DNA from: Stutzerimonas stutzeri
GTDB lineage: Bacteria; Pseudomonadota; Gammaproteobacteria; Pseudomonadales; Pseudomonadaceae
NCBI RefSeq assembly: GCF_000590475.1
Contig: NZ_CP007441.1
Coordinates: forward strand, 4,160,660 to 4,224,659
Direction of reading: 5' to 3'
Length of the DNA: 64,000 bases
The notes under the pieces were generated by a model. That model searched no databases. It saw only the letters and a program-made list of their open reading frames with translations, and was not told where the DNA came from. A program made the translations under genes and the position numbers. This document shows, piece after piece, positions 49,004 to 57,859 of this stretch (position 1 is its first letter; each line of letters starts with the position of its first letter).

Positions 49004-49381
49004 ATGAACCCAACACCCACCAAAGTCGTCCTGCTCGTTGAGGACGAACCACACATTCTTCGCCTGTTGTCCGACTATCTGGCCGACGAAGGTTACAAGG
49101 TTCTGGAAGCGTCGGATTCCACTCAGGCTTTCGAGATTCTGGCGACCAAGCCGCAGCTGGATTTATTGGTGACCGACTTCAGATTACCCGGGGGCATTTC
49201 TGGTGTGATGATCGCTGAGCCGGCGCTCAAGCTGCGTCCAGAGATGAAGGTCATCTTCATTAGCGGTTATCCGATCGAAATTCACGAGTCCGGCAGCCCG
49301 ATCGTTCGCACCGCCCCGATCATTGCCAAACCTTTTTCGCTGGATAGGCTAAGGACCCAGATTCAGCAACTGCTCGCCTAG
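49004..49381 (+). CDS. Stand-alone receiver (CheY-like) protein
   Basis: A 125-residue single-domain response regulator: acidic pair EDE at 13-15, acceptor Asp58 in LLVTDFRLPGG, Thr/Ser in FISGYP and Lys in IAKPF. There is no output domain and no kinase gene next to it. A frame 22 codons longer is rejected. It may take phosphate from an unlinked hybrid kinase. Confidence 0.88.
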   Translation: MNPTPTKVVLLVEDEPHILRLLSDYLADEGYKVLEASDSTQAFEILATKPQLDLLVTDFRLPGGISGVMIAEPALKLRPEMKVIFISGYPIEIHESGSPIVRTAPIIAKPFSLDRLRTQIQQLLA

Positions 49382-49405
49382 CCACGAACGCTGCCTTCTA
49401 ACGCA

Positions 49406-49429
49406 ACGAGCCCGCATAAGCGGGCTCGT
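49406..49429. terminator. Bidirectional hairpin between the receiver gene and fba
   Basis: ACGAGCCCG-CATAAG-CGGGCTCGT, a perfect 9-bp stem between two convergent genes, 24 bp after one stop codon and 16 bp before the other. T-tracts are weak. Confidence 0.65.
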
Positions 49430-49445
49430 GGTTTGTAGCGGCGAC

Positions 49446-50510
49446 TCAGTTGACCTTGGGGTCCAACTCGCCGCGCGCATAACGCTCGAACATGCCTTCC
49501 AGGGAGATAGGCTTGATCTTCGACGCATTACCCGCAGTGCCGAAGGCCTCGTAACGGGCGATGCAAATGTCGCGCATAGCGGTCACGGTCTTGGCCAGGT
49601 ATTTGCGCGGGTCGAACTCGCTGGGGTTCTTCGCCATGAACTCACGGATCGCACCGGTGGAGGCTAGGCGCAGGTCGGTGTCGATGTTGACCTTGCGCAC
49701 GCCGTACTTGATGCCCTCGACGATTTCCTCGACCGGCACGCCGTAGGTTTCCTTGATGTCGCCGCCGTACTCGTTGATGATCTTCAGCCACTCCTGCGGT
49801 ACCGAGGAAGAGCCGTGCATCACCAGATGGGTATCGGGGATACGCTGGTGGATTTCCTTGATGCGCTGGATCGACAGGGTGTCACCGGTTGGCGGCTTGG
49901 TGAACTTGTAGGCGCCGTGGCTGGTGCCGATGGCAATGGCCAGGGCGTCGACCTTGGTCTTGGCAACGAAATCGGCGGCTTCTTCCGGATCGGTCAGCAG
50001 CTGGCTGTGATCCAGCGTGCCTTCAGCGCCGACACCATCCTCTTCACCGGCCATGCCGGTTTCGAGCGAACCCAGGCAACCCAGCTCGCCTTCCACCGAA
50101 ACGCCACAGGCGTGGGCGAAGGCGACGGTCTGCTGAGTCACACGGACGTTGTATTCGTAATCGGACGGCGTCTTGCCATCTTCCTTCAGCGAACCGTCCA
50201 TCATCACCGAGCTGAAGCCCAGCTGGATCGAGCGCTGGCAAATGTCCGGGCTGGTGCCGTGATCCTGGTGCATGACCACCGGGATGTGCGGAAACTCTTC
50301 GATGGCCGCGAGGATCAGGTGGCGCAGGAACGGCGCGCCGGCATATTTGCGGGCACCGGCCGACGCCTGGACGATCACCGGGGAGTCGGTCTTGTCGGCC
50401 GCTTCCATGATGGCGCGCATCTGCTCGAGGTTGTTCACGTTGAAAGCCGGCACGCCGTAGCCGAATTCGGCGGCGTGGTCGAGCATCTGGCGCATGCTGA
50501 TGAGTGCCAT
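49446..50510 (-). CDS. fba: Class II fructose-1,6-bisphosphate aldolase
   Basis: A 354-residue zinc-dependent aldolase that splits or forms fructose 1,6-bisphosphate. Family motifs: VPAFNVNNLEQ, the zinc His in VMHQDHGTS, GFSSVMMDGSL and MHGSSSVPQEW. It closes the Calvin-type subgroup length (about 354) seen in Pseudomonas. It is the last gene of the tkt-epd-pgk-fba cluster, transcribed leftwards. Confidence 0.95.
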   Translation of the reverse strand: MALISMRQMLDHAAEFGYGVPAFNVNNLEQMRAIMEAADKTDSPVIVQASAGARKYAGAPFLRHLILAAIEEFPHIPVVMHQDHGTSPDICQRSIQLGFSSVMMDGSLKEDGKTPSDYEYNVRVTQQTVAFAHACGVSVEGELGCLGSLETGMAGEEDGVGAEGTLDHSQLLTDPEEAADFVAKTKVDALAIAIGTSHGAYKFTKPPTGDTLSIQRIKEIHQRIPDTHLVMHGSSSVPQEWLKIINEYGGDIKETYGVPVEEIVEGIKYGVRKVNIDTDLRLASTGAIREFMAKNPSEFDPRKYLAKTVTAMRDICIARYEAFGTAGNASKIKPISLEGMFERYARGELDPKVN

Positions 50511-50685
50511 GTTTTCCTTTCTCCCGGTTAGGGTCGATTAATCGTGTAAAGCCTGCCCCAGGGGCTGGCGGTGTTCAAGCACCGCGCTATAGGCGCGGCA
50601 TTGTAGTGGCGGACGGGCCAAAAGCCATCAGCTCTGGCGAAAACGCCGTCCATTCGCCTCACACCAGTGGAGGCGCGCGGGCGTA

Positions 50686-51018
50686 TCAAATGGTAATCAG
50701 CGAAGCACTGCAGCCATGGGCCAGCAATTTGTCGTCGGCGAGCCGATAGACCAGCGCCTCGTTGCCTTTGTCGTGGAAAGCCACAACACCATCGCTATAG
50801 AAAGCACCACGGGTGGCAGGTTCCTTGCGCAGGGTGTGTACCTGTTCGCTATTGCCTATTCTGAGGTCCACCGTCTGATGGCTCTCGTCGGCGTAGCGCC
50901 AGGCGATGTTCTGCTGACTCTGGCATTTCCAGCGAACAAACGGGGCGTCCGGGCCAGATTGCCAGTGACCGCATCCGCCGAGCATTAACGCGACAACCGG
51001 GATGAACACACCTCTCAT
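50686..51018 (-). CDS. MliC-family lysozyme inhibitor lipoprotein
   Basis: A 110-residue lipoprotein (MRGVFIPVVALMLGGC, lipobox LGGC) with the MliC/PliC C-type lysozyme inhibitor pattern: FVRWKCQSQQNIAWRYAD, then YSDGVVAFHDKGNEALVY and a final Cys pairing in HGC. It should protect peptidoglycan from host lysozyme at the outer membrane. AAGGAGGAG precedes the ATG. It lies between pgk and fba, as small hypothetical genes do in P. aeruginosa. Confidence 0.85.
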   Translation of the reverse strand: MRGVFIPVVALMLGGCGHWQSGPDAPFVRWKCQSQQNIAWRYADESHQTVDLRIGNSEQVHTLRKEPATRGAFYSDGVVAFHDKGNEALVYRLADDKLLAHGCSASLITI

Positions 51019-51045
51019 CGCTCCTCCTTGCTTGATACGTATGGC

Positions 51046-51240
51046 TCAGGGACAGTCCCGCACATCGGCCGCGGTACCTGCGGTCGGGTCACCGGTGCTC
51101 TGCATCTGGACGCGTTGATCATTCTGAGCGGTCGGGCTTTGTACCGGTGGCGGATCGAACACTTCGCAGGCCGACTCCGGCGTACCCCCGGCACAACCGG
51201 CCAGACCAAGACAGCAAACAGCTATTGCGGCGTAACGCAT
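51046..51240 (-). CDS. Small lipoprotein
   Basis: A 64-residue predicted lipoprotein: signal MRYAAIAVCCLGLAGC with lipobox LAGC, then a Pro/Gln/Thr-rich tail. GGAGG lies upstream. The longer frame (29 more residues) is unsupported. It ends 27 bp before the mliC-like gene and is probably cotranscribed with it. No family recognised. Confidence 0.75.
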   Translation of the reverse strand: MRYAAIAVCCLGLAGCAGGTPESACEVFDPPPVQSPTAQNDQRVQMQSTGDPTAGTAADVRDCP

Positions 51241-51350
51241 GGTGAGCCTCCATTCCTCGTTGGGACAGAAACAGAGACAGCACCGAATGCCGAGGGTTGC
51301 CTTTTGCCGCTGCGCCTGTAACGACACAACGCCATCAATTGCAGGTCGCC

Positions 51351-52511
51351 TTAGTTGGCGCGCTGCTCCAGCACCTCGACAGCAGGCAGCACCTTGCCTT
51401 CGACGAACTCGAGAAACGCACCACCGCCAGTGGAAATGTAAGAGATTTGCTCGCCGACACCGTACTTGTCGATCGCAGCCAGGGTGTCGCCGCCACCGGC
51501 AATCGAAAACGCCGGGCTTTCAGCGATCGCCTGCGCCAGCACCTTGGTGCCGTTACCGAACTGATCGAATTCGAACACGCCAACCGGGCCGTTCCACAGG
51601 ATGGTTTTCGAAGACTTCAGCAATTCCGAGAAGTTGGCTGCGGTCTGCGGGCCGATATCCAAAATCATGTCGTCCTCGGCGACGTCGGCTACGGCCTTGA
51701 CCGTGGCTTCGGCGTCTTCTGCGAAGGCCTTGGCGACCACCACATCGACCGGGAGCGGTACGCTGACCTTAGCGGCGATCGCCCTGGCGGTATCGACCAG
51801 ATCGGCTTCATACAGCGATTTACCTACCGGGAAGCCGGCGGCGGCAAGGAAGGTGTTGGCGATGCCGCCGCCGACGATCAGCTGATTGCAGACTTGGCTC
51901 AGGCTGTTGAGCACGTCCAGCTTGGTCGAAACCTTGGAGCCGGCAACGATGGCCGCCATAGGCTGGGCCGGGCTCTTCAACGCCTTACCCAGGGCGTCCA
52001 GCTCAGCTGCGAGCAGCGGGCCGGCACAGGCAACCTTGGCAAACTTGGCCACCCCGTGGGTCGAGCCCTGGGCGCGGTGGGCGGTGCCGAAGGCGTCCAT
52101 GACGAAGACATCGCAGAGCGCGGCGTACTGCTGCGCCAGTTCGTCGGTGTTCTTTTTCTCGCCCTTGTTGAACCGCACGTTCTCCAGCAGCACCAACTCT
52201 CCGGCTTTTACCTGGACACCGTCCAGATAGTCCTTGATCAGCGGCACCTCGCGATTCAGCGCCTTGCTCAGGTAGTCGGCGACCGGCTTGAGGCTGTCCT
52301 CCTCGCTGTAAACGCCCTCCTCCGGGCGCCCCAGGTGCGAGCAGACCAGCACCGCCGCGCCCTTTTCCAGCGCCAGCTTGATAGTTGGCAACGAAGCCAG
52401 AATGCGCGCATCGCTTTTCACCGCGCCATCCTTAACCGGCACGTTGAGGTCCTCGCGGATCAGCACGCGCTTACCCTGGAGGTCGAGGTCGGTCATCTTC
52501 AAAACGGTCAT
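51351..52511 (-). CDS. pgk: Phosphoglycerate kinase
   Basis: A 386-residue glycolytic kinase (1,3-bisphosphoglycerate + ADP to 3-phosphoglycerate + ATP). Signature VLIREDLNVPVKDG, then LVCSHLGRPEEG, and the nucleotide loop IVGGGIANTFL plus SIAGGGDTLAAI. The start is taken at MTVLKMTD with AAGGGAAG upstream, giving the usual family length. It follows epd by 49 bp on the same strand. Confidence 0.96.
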   Translation of the reverse strand: MTVLKMTDLDLQGKRVLIREDLNVPVKDGAVKSDARILASLPTIKLALEKGAAVLVCSHLGRPEEGVYSEEDSLKPVADYLSKALNREVPLIKDYLDGVQVKAGELVLLENVRFNKGEKKNTDELAQQYAALCDVFVMDAFGTAHRAQGSTHGVAKFAKVACAGPLLAAELDALGKALKSPAQPMAAIVAGSKVSTKLDVLNSLSQVCNQLIVGGGIANTFLAAAGFPVGKSLYEADLVDTARAIAAKVSVPLPVDVVVAKAFAEDAEATVKAVADVAEDDMILDIGPQTAANFSELLKSSKTILWNGPVGVFEFDQFGNGTKVLAQAIAESPAFSIAGGGDTLAAIDKYGVGEQISYISTGGGAFLEFVEGKVLPAVEVLEQRAN

Positions 52512-52560
52512 GTGATCTTCCCTTAAGTTCAAAACGGCGATGTCTTCAAGCGGTGTGGCG

Positions 52561-53607
52561 TCAGGTGCGGTGGGACACCTGCAAATAGTGACCGGCTACG
52601 TCGAGCATGCGGTTGGCGAAACCCCATTCGTTGTCGAACCAGGCCAGCAGGTTCACCAGCCGCGGCCCGGAGGCGCGCGTCAGGCTGCCATCGACGATCG
52701 CCGAATGCGGGTCGTGGTTGAAATCACAGCTGGCATGGGGCAGCTCGGTATACGCGAGCAGGCCTTTCAACGGGCCGGATTGCGCGGCTTCACGCAGGAT
52801 CCGGTTGATCGTCGACGCATCGGTATCGCGGGTCGTCTGCAGCGTGATATCCAGGCAGGACACATTCACCGTCGGCACTCGCACGGCTTTGGCCTGAATC
52901 CGTCCCGAGAGTTCCGGCAGCAGGCGCTCGATACCGCGCGCGAGGCCGGTCGAGACGGGAATCACCGACTGGAAGGCTGACCGTGTGCGGCGCAGATCGT
53001 CATGGTGGTAGGCGTCGATGACCGGCTGATCATTCATCGCCGAATGAATCGTGGTGATCGAAACGTAATCCAGGCCAATCGAATCGTTAAGAAGTTTGAG
53101 TAGCGGCACGCCGCAATTAGTGGTGCAGGACGCATTGGATACCAGCTGCTCGGTGCCGGTCAGCTGCTCATGGTTGATGCCCATCACCACGGTGGCGTCA
53201 ACGTCCGCGGCGCCGCTCATAGGCTGCGAGAACAGCACGCGCGGCGCACCGGCATGGAGGAAGCGCTGCCCGCCGGTGCGCGTGTTGTACGCGCCGGAGC
53301 ACTCCAGCACGAGATCCACGCCCAGGCCGCGCCAGTCCACCGCTTCGGGCGTCGACTCGCGCAATACCTTCACACCGTGACCGTTCAGACGCAGGCAATC
53401 GCCCTCTACAGCCACCTCGCCGGGAAAGCGGCCATGGGTAGAGTCGAAGCGGGTGAGGTATTCGAGGCTCGCCATATCGGCGAGGTCGTTGAGGGCGACG
53501 ATTTCGAAATCGAAAGCCGCATTGCGCTCGTAAAACGCACGAAGCACGCAGCGACCGATGCGACCGTAACCGTTAAGGGCAACGCGGTAGCGGGGAGTTC
53601 GGGACAT
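52561..53607 (-). CDS. epd: Erythrose-4-phosphate dehydrogenase
   Basis: A 348-residue GapA-like dehydrogenase that makes 4-phosphoerythronate for pyridoxal phosphate synthesis. NAD motif VALNGYGRIGRCVLRAF, catalytic Cys in SNASCTTNC, and the downstream His in ITTIHSAMNDQ. Location between tkt and pgk favours Epd over GapA. The ribosome site is weak. The upstream gap to tkt is filled by a degenerate GGAAGC-type tract. Confidence 0.9.
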   Translation of the reverse strand: MSRTPRYRVALNGYGRIGRCVLRAFYERNAAFDFEIVALNDLADMASLEYLTRFDSTHGRFPGEVAVEGDCLRLNGHGVKVLRESTPEAVDWRGLGVDLVLECSGAYNTRTGGQRFLHAGAPRVLFSQPMSGAADVDATVVMGINHEQLTGTEQLVSNASCTTNCGVPLLKLLNDSIGLDYVSITTIHSAMNDQPVIDAYHHDDLRRTRSAFQSVIPVSTGLARGIERLLPELSGRIQAKAVRVPTVNVSCLDITLQTTRDTDASTINRILREAAQSGPLKGLLAYTELPHASCDFNHDPHSAIVDGSLTRASGPRLVNLLAWFDNEWGFANRMLDVAGHYLQVSHRT

Positions 53608-53627
53608 TCACGGCTCGTCTTTTGGGC

Positions 53628-53768
53628 AAGCTGGAAGCCGGAAGCCGAAAGCCGGAAATGCTGCTGCCACTTCCAACTTCCAGCTGCGACTTCTCAGCTG
53701 CTGTGATCCCTTAGGCCTGTTCCAGGTTGCTCTTGCTACAAGCTTCCAGCTTCAGGCCTCCAGCTGCT
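53628..53768. repeat. Degenerate AGCTGGAAGC-type repeat tract
   Basis: The tkt-epd gap contains an exact 11-bp inverted pair, AAGCTGGAAGC (53628-53638) and GCTTCCAGCTT (53742-53752), with further partial copies between (GGAAGCCGGAAGCCG, ACTTCCAACTTCCAGCTG). Such tracts recur in Pseudomonas intergenic DNA; a smaller one follows metK. It could form a long mRNA hairpin between the two genes. Confidence 0.55.
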
Positions 53769-53771
53769 TGT

Positions 53772-55769
53772 TTAGTCTTCCAGCAACTCTTCGGCAACGC
53801 TGAGAATGTTGTCGACGGTGAAGCCGAATTCCTCGAACAGCTGGCCGGCCGGAGCCGATTCACCGTAGGTGGTCATGCCGATGATGCGACCGTCGAGACC
53901 GACGTACTTGTACCAGTAATCGGCGTGACCCGCCTCGATGGCGATGCGCGCGCCGACTTCAACCGGCAGGACCTGCTGCTTCCAGGCTGCGTCCTGAGCG
54001 TCGAAGACGCTGGTGCACGGCATGGAGACGACGCGCACGTTACGGCCTTGCGCGGTGAGCTTGTCGTAGGCCTGCGCGGCAAGACCGACTTCCGAACCGG
54101 TGGCGATGAGGATCAGTTCAGGCTCGCCAGCGCAGTTCTTGAGGATGTAGCCACCCTTGGAAATGGACGACTCGGTTTCGTTGTCGCGGATGTGATACGG
54201 CAGGTTCTGGCGCGAGAAGATCAGCGCACTCGGACCGTCCTTGCGCTCGACCGCGTGCTTCCAGGCCACCGCCGACTCGACCGTGTCGGCCGGGCGCCAG
54301 GTATCCAGGTTCGGCGTGGTGCGCAGGCTGGTCAGCTGCTCGATCGGCTGGTGAGTCGGGCCGTCTTCGCCCAGACCGATGGAGTCATGGGTGAAAACAT
54401 AAAGCACACGCTGCTTCATCAGCGCCGACATACGCACGGCGTTGCGCGCGTATTCCATGAACATCAGAAAGGTCGCGCCATAAGGAATCAGGCCGCCATG
54501 CAGGGCAACGCCGTTCATGATCGCGGCCATGCCGAACTCGCGCACGCCGTAGTACATGTAGTTGCCCGAGGCGTCCTCGGCGACTACCGGCTTGCAACCC
54601 TTCCACAGCGTCAGGTTGGAACCGGCGAGGTCCGCCGAGCCGCCGAGCAGTTCCGGCAGCAGCGGGCCGAAGGCGTTCAGGCAGTTCTGGCTGGCCTTGC
54701 GGCTGGCGATGGTTTCGCCCTTCTCGGCCACTTCACGAATGTACGCGGAAGCCTTTTCGGCGAAGTCGGCTGGCAGCTCGCCGGCCATCCGCCGCGTGAA
54801 CTCACTGGCCAGCGCCGGGAATTCGGCCTGATAGGCGGCGAAACGCTGATTCCACTGGTTCTCCGCATCGGCGCCCTTCTGCTTGGCGTCCCATTCGGCA
54901 TAGATGTCCGCAGGAATCTCGAACGGGCCATGCTTCCAGCCCAGCGCCTCACGCGTCAGGGCGATTTCAGCATCACCGAGCGCTGCGCCGTGGGACTCCT
55001 CCTTGCCCTGCTTGTTCGGCGCGCCAAAGCCGATGATGGTTTTGCAGCAAATCAGCGTCGGACGGTCGCTCTTGCGGGCCGTTTCGAGGGCGATCTGGAT
55101 TTCGTCGGCGTCATGACCGTCGACGTTGCGGATCACTTGCCAGCCGTAGGCTTCGAAGCGGCGCGGCGTGTCGTCGGTGAACCAGCCATGGACTTCCCCG
55201 TCGATGGAGATGCCGTTGTCGTCGTAGAAACCGATCAGCTTGTTCAACCCGAGGGTGCCAGCCAGCGAGCAGACCTCGTGCGAGATACCTTCCATCAGAC
55301 AACCGTCGCCCATGAACACATAGGTGTTGTGATCGACGATCTCATGGCCGGGACGGTTGAACTGCGCAGCCATGATCTTTTCCGCCAGGGCGAAGCCCAC
55401 GGCGTTGGCCAACCCTTGGCCGAGCGGCCCGGTGGTGGTTTCGACGCCCGCGGTGTAGCCAAACTCCGGGTGACCCGGGGTCTTGCTGTGCAGCTGGCGG
55501 AAGTTCTTCAGGTCATCGATGGACAGGTCGTAGCCGGTCAGGTGCAGCAGCGAATAGATCAGCATCGAACCGTGGCCGTTGGACAGCACGAAGCGGTCGC
55601 GGTCGGCCCATTGCGGATTGGTCGGGCTGTGCTTCAAGTGATCACGCCAGAGTACTTCGGCGATGTCCGCCATGCCCATGGGGGCACCCGGGTGGCCGCT
55701 GTTGGCTTTCTGCACGGCATCCATGCTGAGGGCGCGGATGGCATTGGCTCGCTCACGACGGCTGGGCAT
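53772..55769 (-). CDS. tkt: Transketolase
   Basis: A 665-residue thiamine-diphosphate enzyme of the pentose phosphate pathway. N-terminal ANAIRALSMDAVQKANSGHPG, ThDP-binding GDGCLMEGISHE followed by the Asn of KLIGFYDDNGIS, and the C-terminal region THDSIGLGEDGPTHQP. The start is chosen at MPSRRERAN with GGAG upstream; the longer frame adds 47 residues overlapping the LysR gene region. First gene of the leftward cluster with epd, pgk and fba. Confidence 0.96.
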   Translation of the reverse strand: MPSRRERANAIRALSMDAVQKANSGHPGAPMGMADIAEVLWRDHLKHSPTNPQWADRDRFVLSNGHGSMLIYSLLHLTGYDLSIDDLKNFRQLHSKTPGHPEFGYTAGVETTTGPLGQGLANAVGFALAEKIMAAQFNRPGHEIVDHNTYVFMGDGCLMEGISHEVCSLAGTLGLNKLIGFYDDNGISIDGEVHGWFTDDTPRRFEAYGWQVIRNVDGHDADEIQIALETARKSDRPTLICCKTIIGFGAPNKQGKEESHGAALGDAEIALTREALGWKHGPFEIPADIYAEWDAKQKGADAENQWNQRFAAYQAEFPALASEFTRRMAGELPADFAEKASAYIREVAEKGETIASRKASQNCLNAFGPLLPELLGGSADLAGSNLTLWKGCKPVVAEDASGNYMYYGVREFGMAAIMNGVALHGGLIPYGATFLMFMEYARNAVRMSALMKQRVLYVFTHDSIGLGEDGPTHQPIEQLTSLRTTPNLDTWRPADTVESAVAWKHAVERKDGPSALIFSRQNLPYHIRDNETESSISKGGYILKNCAGEPELILIATGSEVGLAAQAYDKLTAQGRNVRVVSMPCTSVFDAQDAAWKQQVLPVEVGARIAIEAGHADYWYKYVGLDGRIIGMTTYGESAPAGQLFEEFGFTVDNILSVAEELLED

Positions 55770-55875
55770 CGCTGAATCTCCTGCGGGGTGGTACTGGAAA
55801 AGGCGGCCATTTTCCCCTACCGAGGGTGGCGGGGCAATGACTGAATACACGCGCGTTCCGTCATCGCCGATCCAC

Positions 55876-56796
55876 TCAGTCGAGCAGGCGTACACCGTGG
55901 TTGCCGACATCCGGCAGATGCTCCAGCAGATAGTCCTTCATTCGGCTCAGCGTCACCGGCGTTTCCCCGGTCGCCGGCCACACCAGGTAATAACTGTCGC
56001 CGGAGCGCACCGCCTGATCGAACGGCAGCGCCAGCGCACCCTTGCGCAGCTCGGTAGCGACCAACGCCAGATCGCCAATGGACACGCCGTGCCCCTGCGC
56101 CGCGGCGGAGATGCCCAGCTCCAGCGTGTCGAACAGCTTGCCCTGCTGCCAGGCAACGGCGTCGATCAGCCCGACCCGCTGCAGCCAGCGCCGCCAATCG
56201 CGGCAGTCGCGTGAAGGATGGATCAGTTCGGCCGCGGCCAGTTGGTCCGCAGTCCAATGCGTACTGCCAAGCACGTGAGGCGAACACACCGGCACCAGCC
56301 ACTCATCGAACAGCTTGACCCGATTCCAGTCGGCAGGAAAACCGCCATGTCCAAGCAGGATCGCGCAGTCGAACGGCTCGTTATGGAAATCAACCGTGTC
56401 CAGATCCATCCAGGCGCTGGTGAGCTGCACCCGGTTTTGCGGGTGTGTCAGCTGGAAGTCGTCCAACGCGCCGAGCAACCAGCGCATGGTGAGCGTCGAA
56501 GGGGCCTTGAGCCTCAGCGCGTCCTGCTGGCGGTTGACCGCGATGCAGGCGTTTTCGATGGTGCGAAAACCGACCTTCAGCTCCTGCGCGAGCAAACGCC
56601 CGGTATCGGTCAGCGCCAACCGGGAACCGCGGCGCTCGAAAAGCTGACAGCCGAGGTTTCCCTCCAGCGCTTTCACATGCCGACTGACTGCACTCTGGGT
56701 GATGCAGAGGCTCTCGGCCGCCTGGGTGAACGAGCCGAAGCGCGCCGCCACCTCGAAAGCACGCAGCGCGTACAAGGGAGGCATCCGCAGCGTCAT
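55876..56796 (-). CDS. LysR-family transcriptional regulator (GcvA-like)
   Basis: A 306-residue regulator with an N-terminal winged helix (YALRAFEVAARFGSFTQAAESLCITQSAVSRHVKAL in shortened form: SFTQAAESLCITQSAVSRHV) and a C-terminal effector domain from about residue 90. It is of the GcvA/AmpR branch. Several in-frame ATGs exist; MTLRMPP with GGAG nine bases upstream is preferred. It is divergent from the oxygenase-exporter pair across about 165 bp and probably controls it. That gap contains the dyad ATGG-N8-CCAT. Confidence 0.88.
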   Translation of the reverse strand: MTLRMPPLYALRAFEVAARFGSFTQAAESLCITQSAVSRHVKALEGNLGCQLFERRGSRLALTDTGRLLAQELKVGFRTIENACIAVNRQQDALRLKAPSTLTMRWLLGALDDFQLTHPQNRVQLTSAWMDLDTVDFHNEPFDCAILLGHGGFPADWNRVKLFDEWLVPVCSPHVLGSTHWTADQLAAAELIHPSRDCRDWRRWLQRVGLIDAVAWQQGKLFDTLELGISAAAQGHGVSIGDLALVATELRKGALALPFDQAVRSGDSYYLVWPATGETPVTLSRMKDYLLEHLPDVGNHGVRLLD

Positions 56797-56962
56797 GCCG
56801 CCCCGCTCCAGCATGAGTAAAACTCATCGCAGACGGACGTATTTTCCATTTTGCACCCTCTCGAACCCCACCAATACTGCGCCGGCAACCGAGCCCGCAA
56901 CACGATGGCATCAACACCATAAGAAGAGGCGCTCGCCTCGTATAAATGCAGGGAAGAATGAC

Positions 56963-57859
56963 ATGTCCGATCGCAACTTTGACCTACTTTTGTCCGCCAG
57001 CATCAGCAATGGTGGCCTAAGCCAGGAGCAGATTGCGCAGATTCTCAACTTCAGGCTGTTCGGCGACCCGAAGGGCTTTCTACTGCTGGAGGGCACAGAT
57101 GTCGGCGACATCCCTCCAACCCCTGCCTCCCGCGCCGAAATCTGCAAACCGGACGACAGCAGCGAACGACTGCTGCTGCAAGCCACCGCCCTCCTGGGCG
57201 AGCCAATCGGCTACGTTCAGGAGTCCGGCGGCGGCATCGTCAATAACTTCTTTCCGCAGCAGACACAATCGCGGGCCGCTACCTCGGACAGTTTCGATAC
57301 CGAACTCGACCTGCATACCGAAAACGCCTTTCACGCGGTCCAGCCGGATTATCTACTGCTGCTGTGCCTGCGGCAGGATCCCGCAGCAGAAGCGATCACC
57401 TACATTGCGTCGGTCGATCGCATCCTCGAACGGCTGAGCTACGAGCAACAGGCGTTTTTCCTCAACGAGCCGTACAACTTCTTCTCCGATTACGGCGCCA
57501 CGGAAAAGAACCAGCGCATCGATATCAACAAGCATCAGACCGTCCTCTATGGCGATCCCGACGCGCCCTTTTTCCGTTTCGATCCGCAGTTCATGGTCGC
57601 CTACAGCGACCGCGCCCAACGCTCACTCGATACCCTGCGCAGCCTCGCCTGGGAAGTTGTAGAGCCCGTGCGTATGAGCTGCGGCGACTTGCTGATCATC
57701 GATAACCGCCACACCGCGCATGCGCGCAGCCCCTTCACCGCCCGCTTCGATGGCAGCGATCGCTGGATGCAACGCACCTTCGCCAGCTGCAACCTGCGTT
57801 TCTATACGGAAAAACTGGGCAAACAGTCGCGCATATTCGAACTGGTGACCGAACTATGA
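56963..57859 (+). CDS. Fe(II)/2-oxoglutarate oxygenase, clavaminate-synthase-like (amino acid hydroxylase type)
   Basis: A 298-residue non-heme iron oxygenase. Iron ligands appear to be His118 and Glu120 in DLHTENAFH and the distal His253 in DNRHTAHARSPF, with Arg261 as likely 2-oxoglutarate contact. An HxE rather than HxD triad is the mark of the clavaminate synthase / AsnO / VioC branch, whose members hydroxylate free amino acids (Arg, Asn and relatives). AGGGAAG precedes the ATG. It is translationally coupled to a LysE-family exporter. The exact substrate is unknown. Confidence 0.85.
   Translation: MSDRNFDLLLSASISNGGLSQEQIAQILNFRLFGDPKGFLLLEGTDVGDIPPTPASRAEICKPDDSSERLLLQATALLGEPIGYVQESGGGIVNNFFPQQTQSRAATSDSFDTELDLHTENAFHAVQPDYLLLLCLRQDPAAEAITYIASVDRILERLSYEQQAFFLNEPYNFFSDYGATEKNQRIDINKHQTVLYGDPDAPFFRFDPQFMVAYSDRAQRSLDTLRSLAWEVVEPVRMSCGDLLIIDNRHTAHARSPFTARFDGSDRWMQRTFASCNLRFYTEKLGKQSRIFELVTEL

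Noticed and set aside
55876..55910. N-terminal extension of transketolase running into the end of the LysR gene
   Set aside because: The extra 47 residues lack a ribosome site and family match; MPSRRERAN with GGAG gives the normal length.
56905..56920. ATGG-N8-CCAT dyad as a LysR binding site
   Set aside because: Short dyad with non-canonical T-N12-A spacing; plausible by position but not distinguishable from chance.
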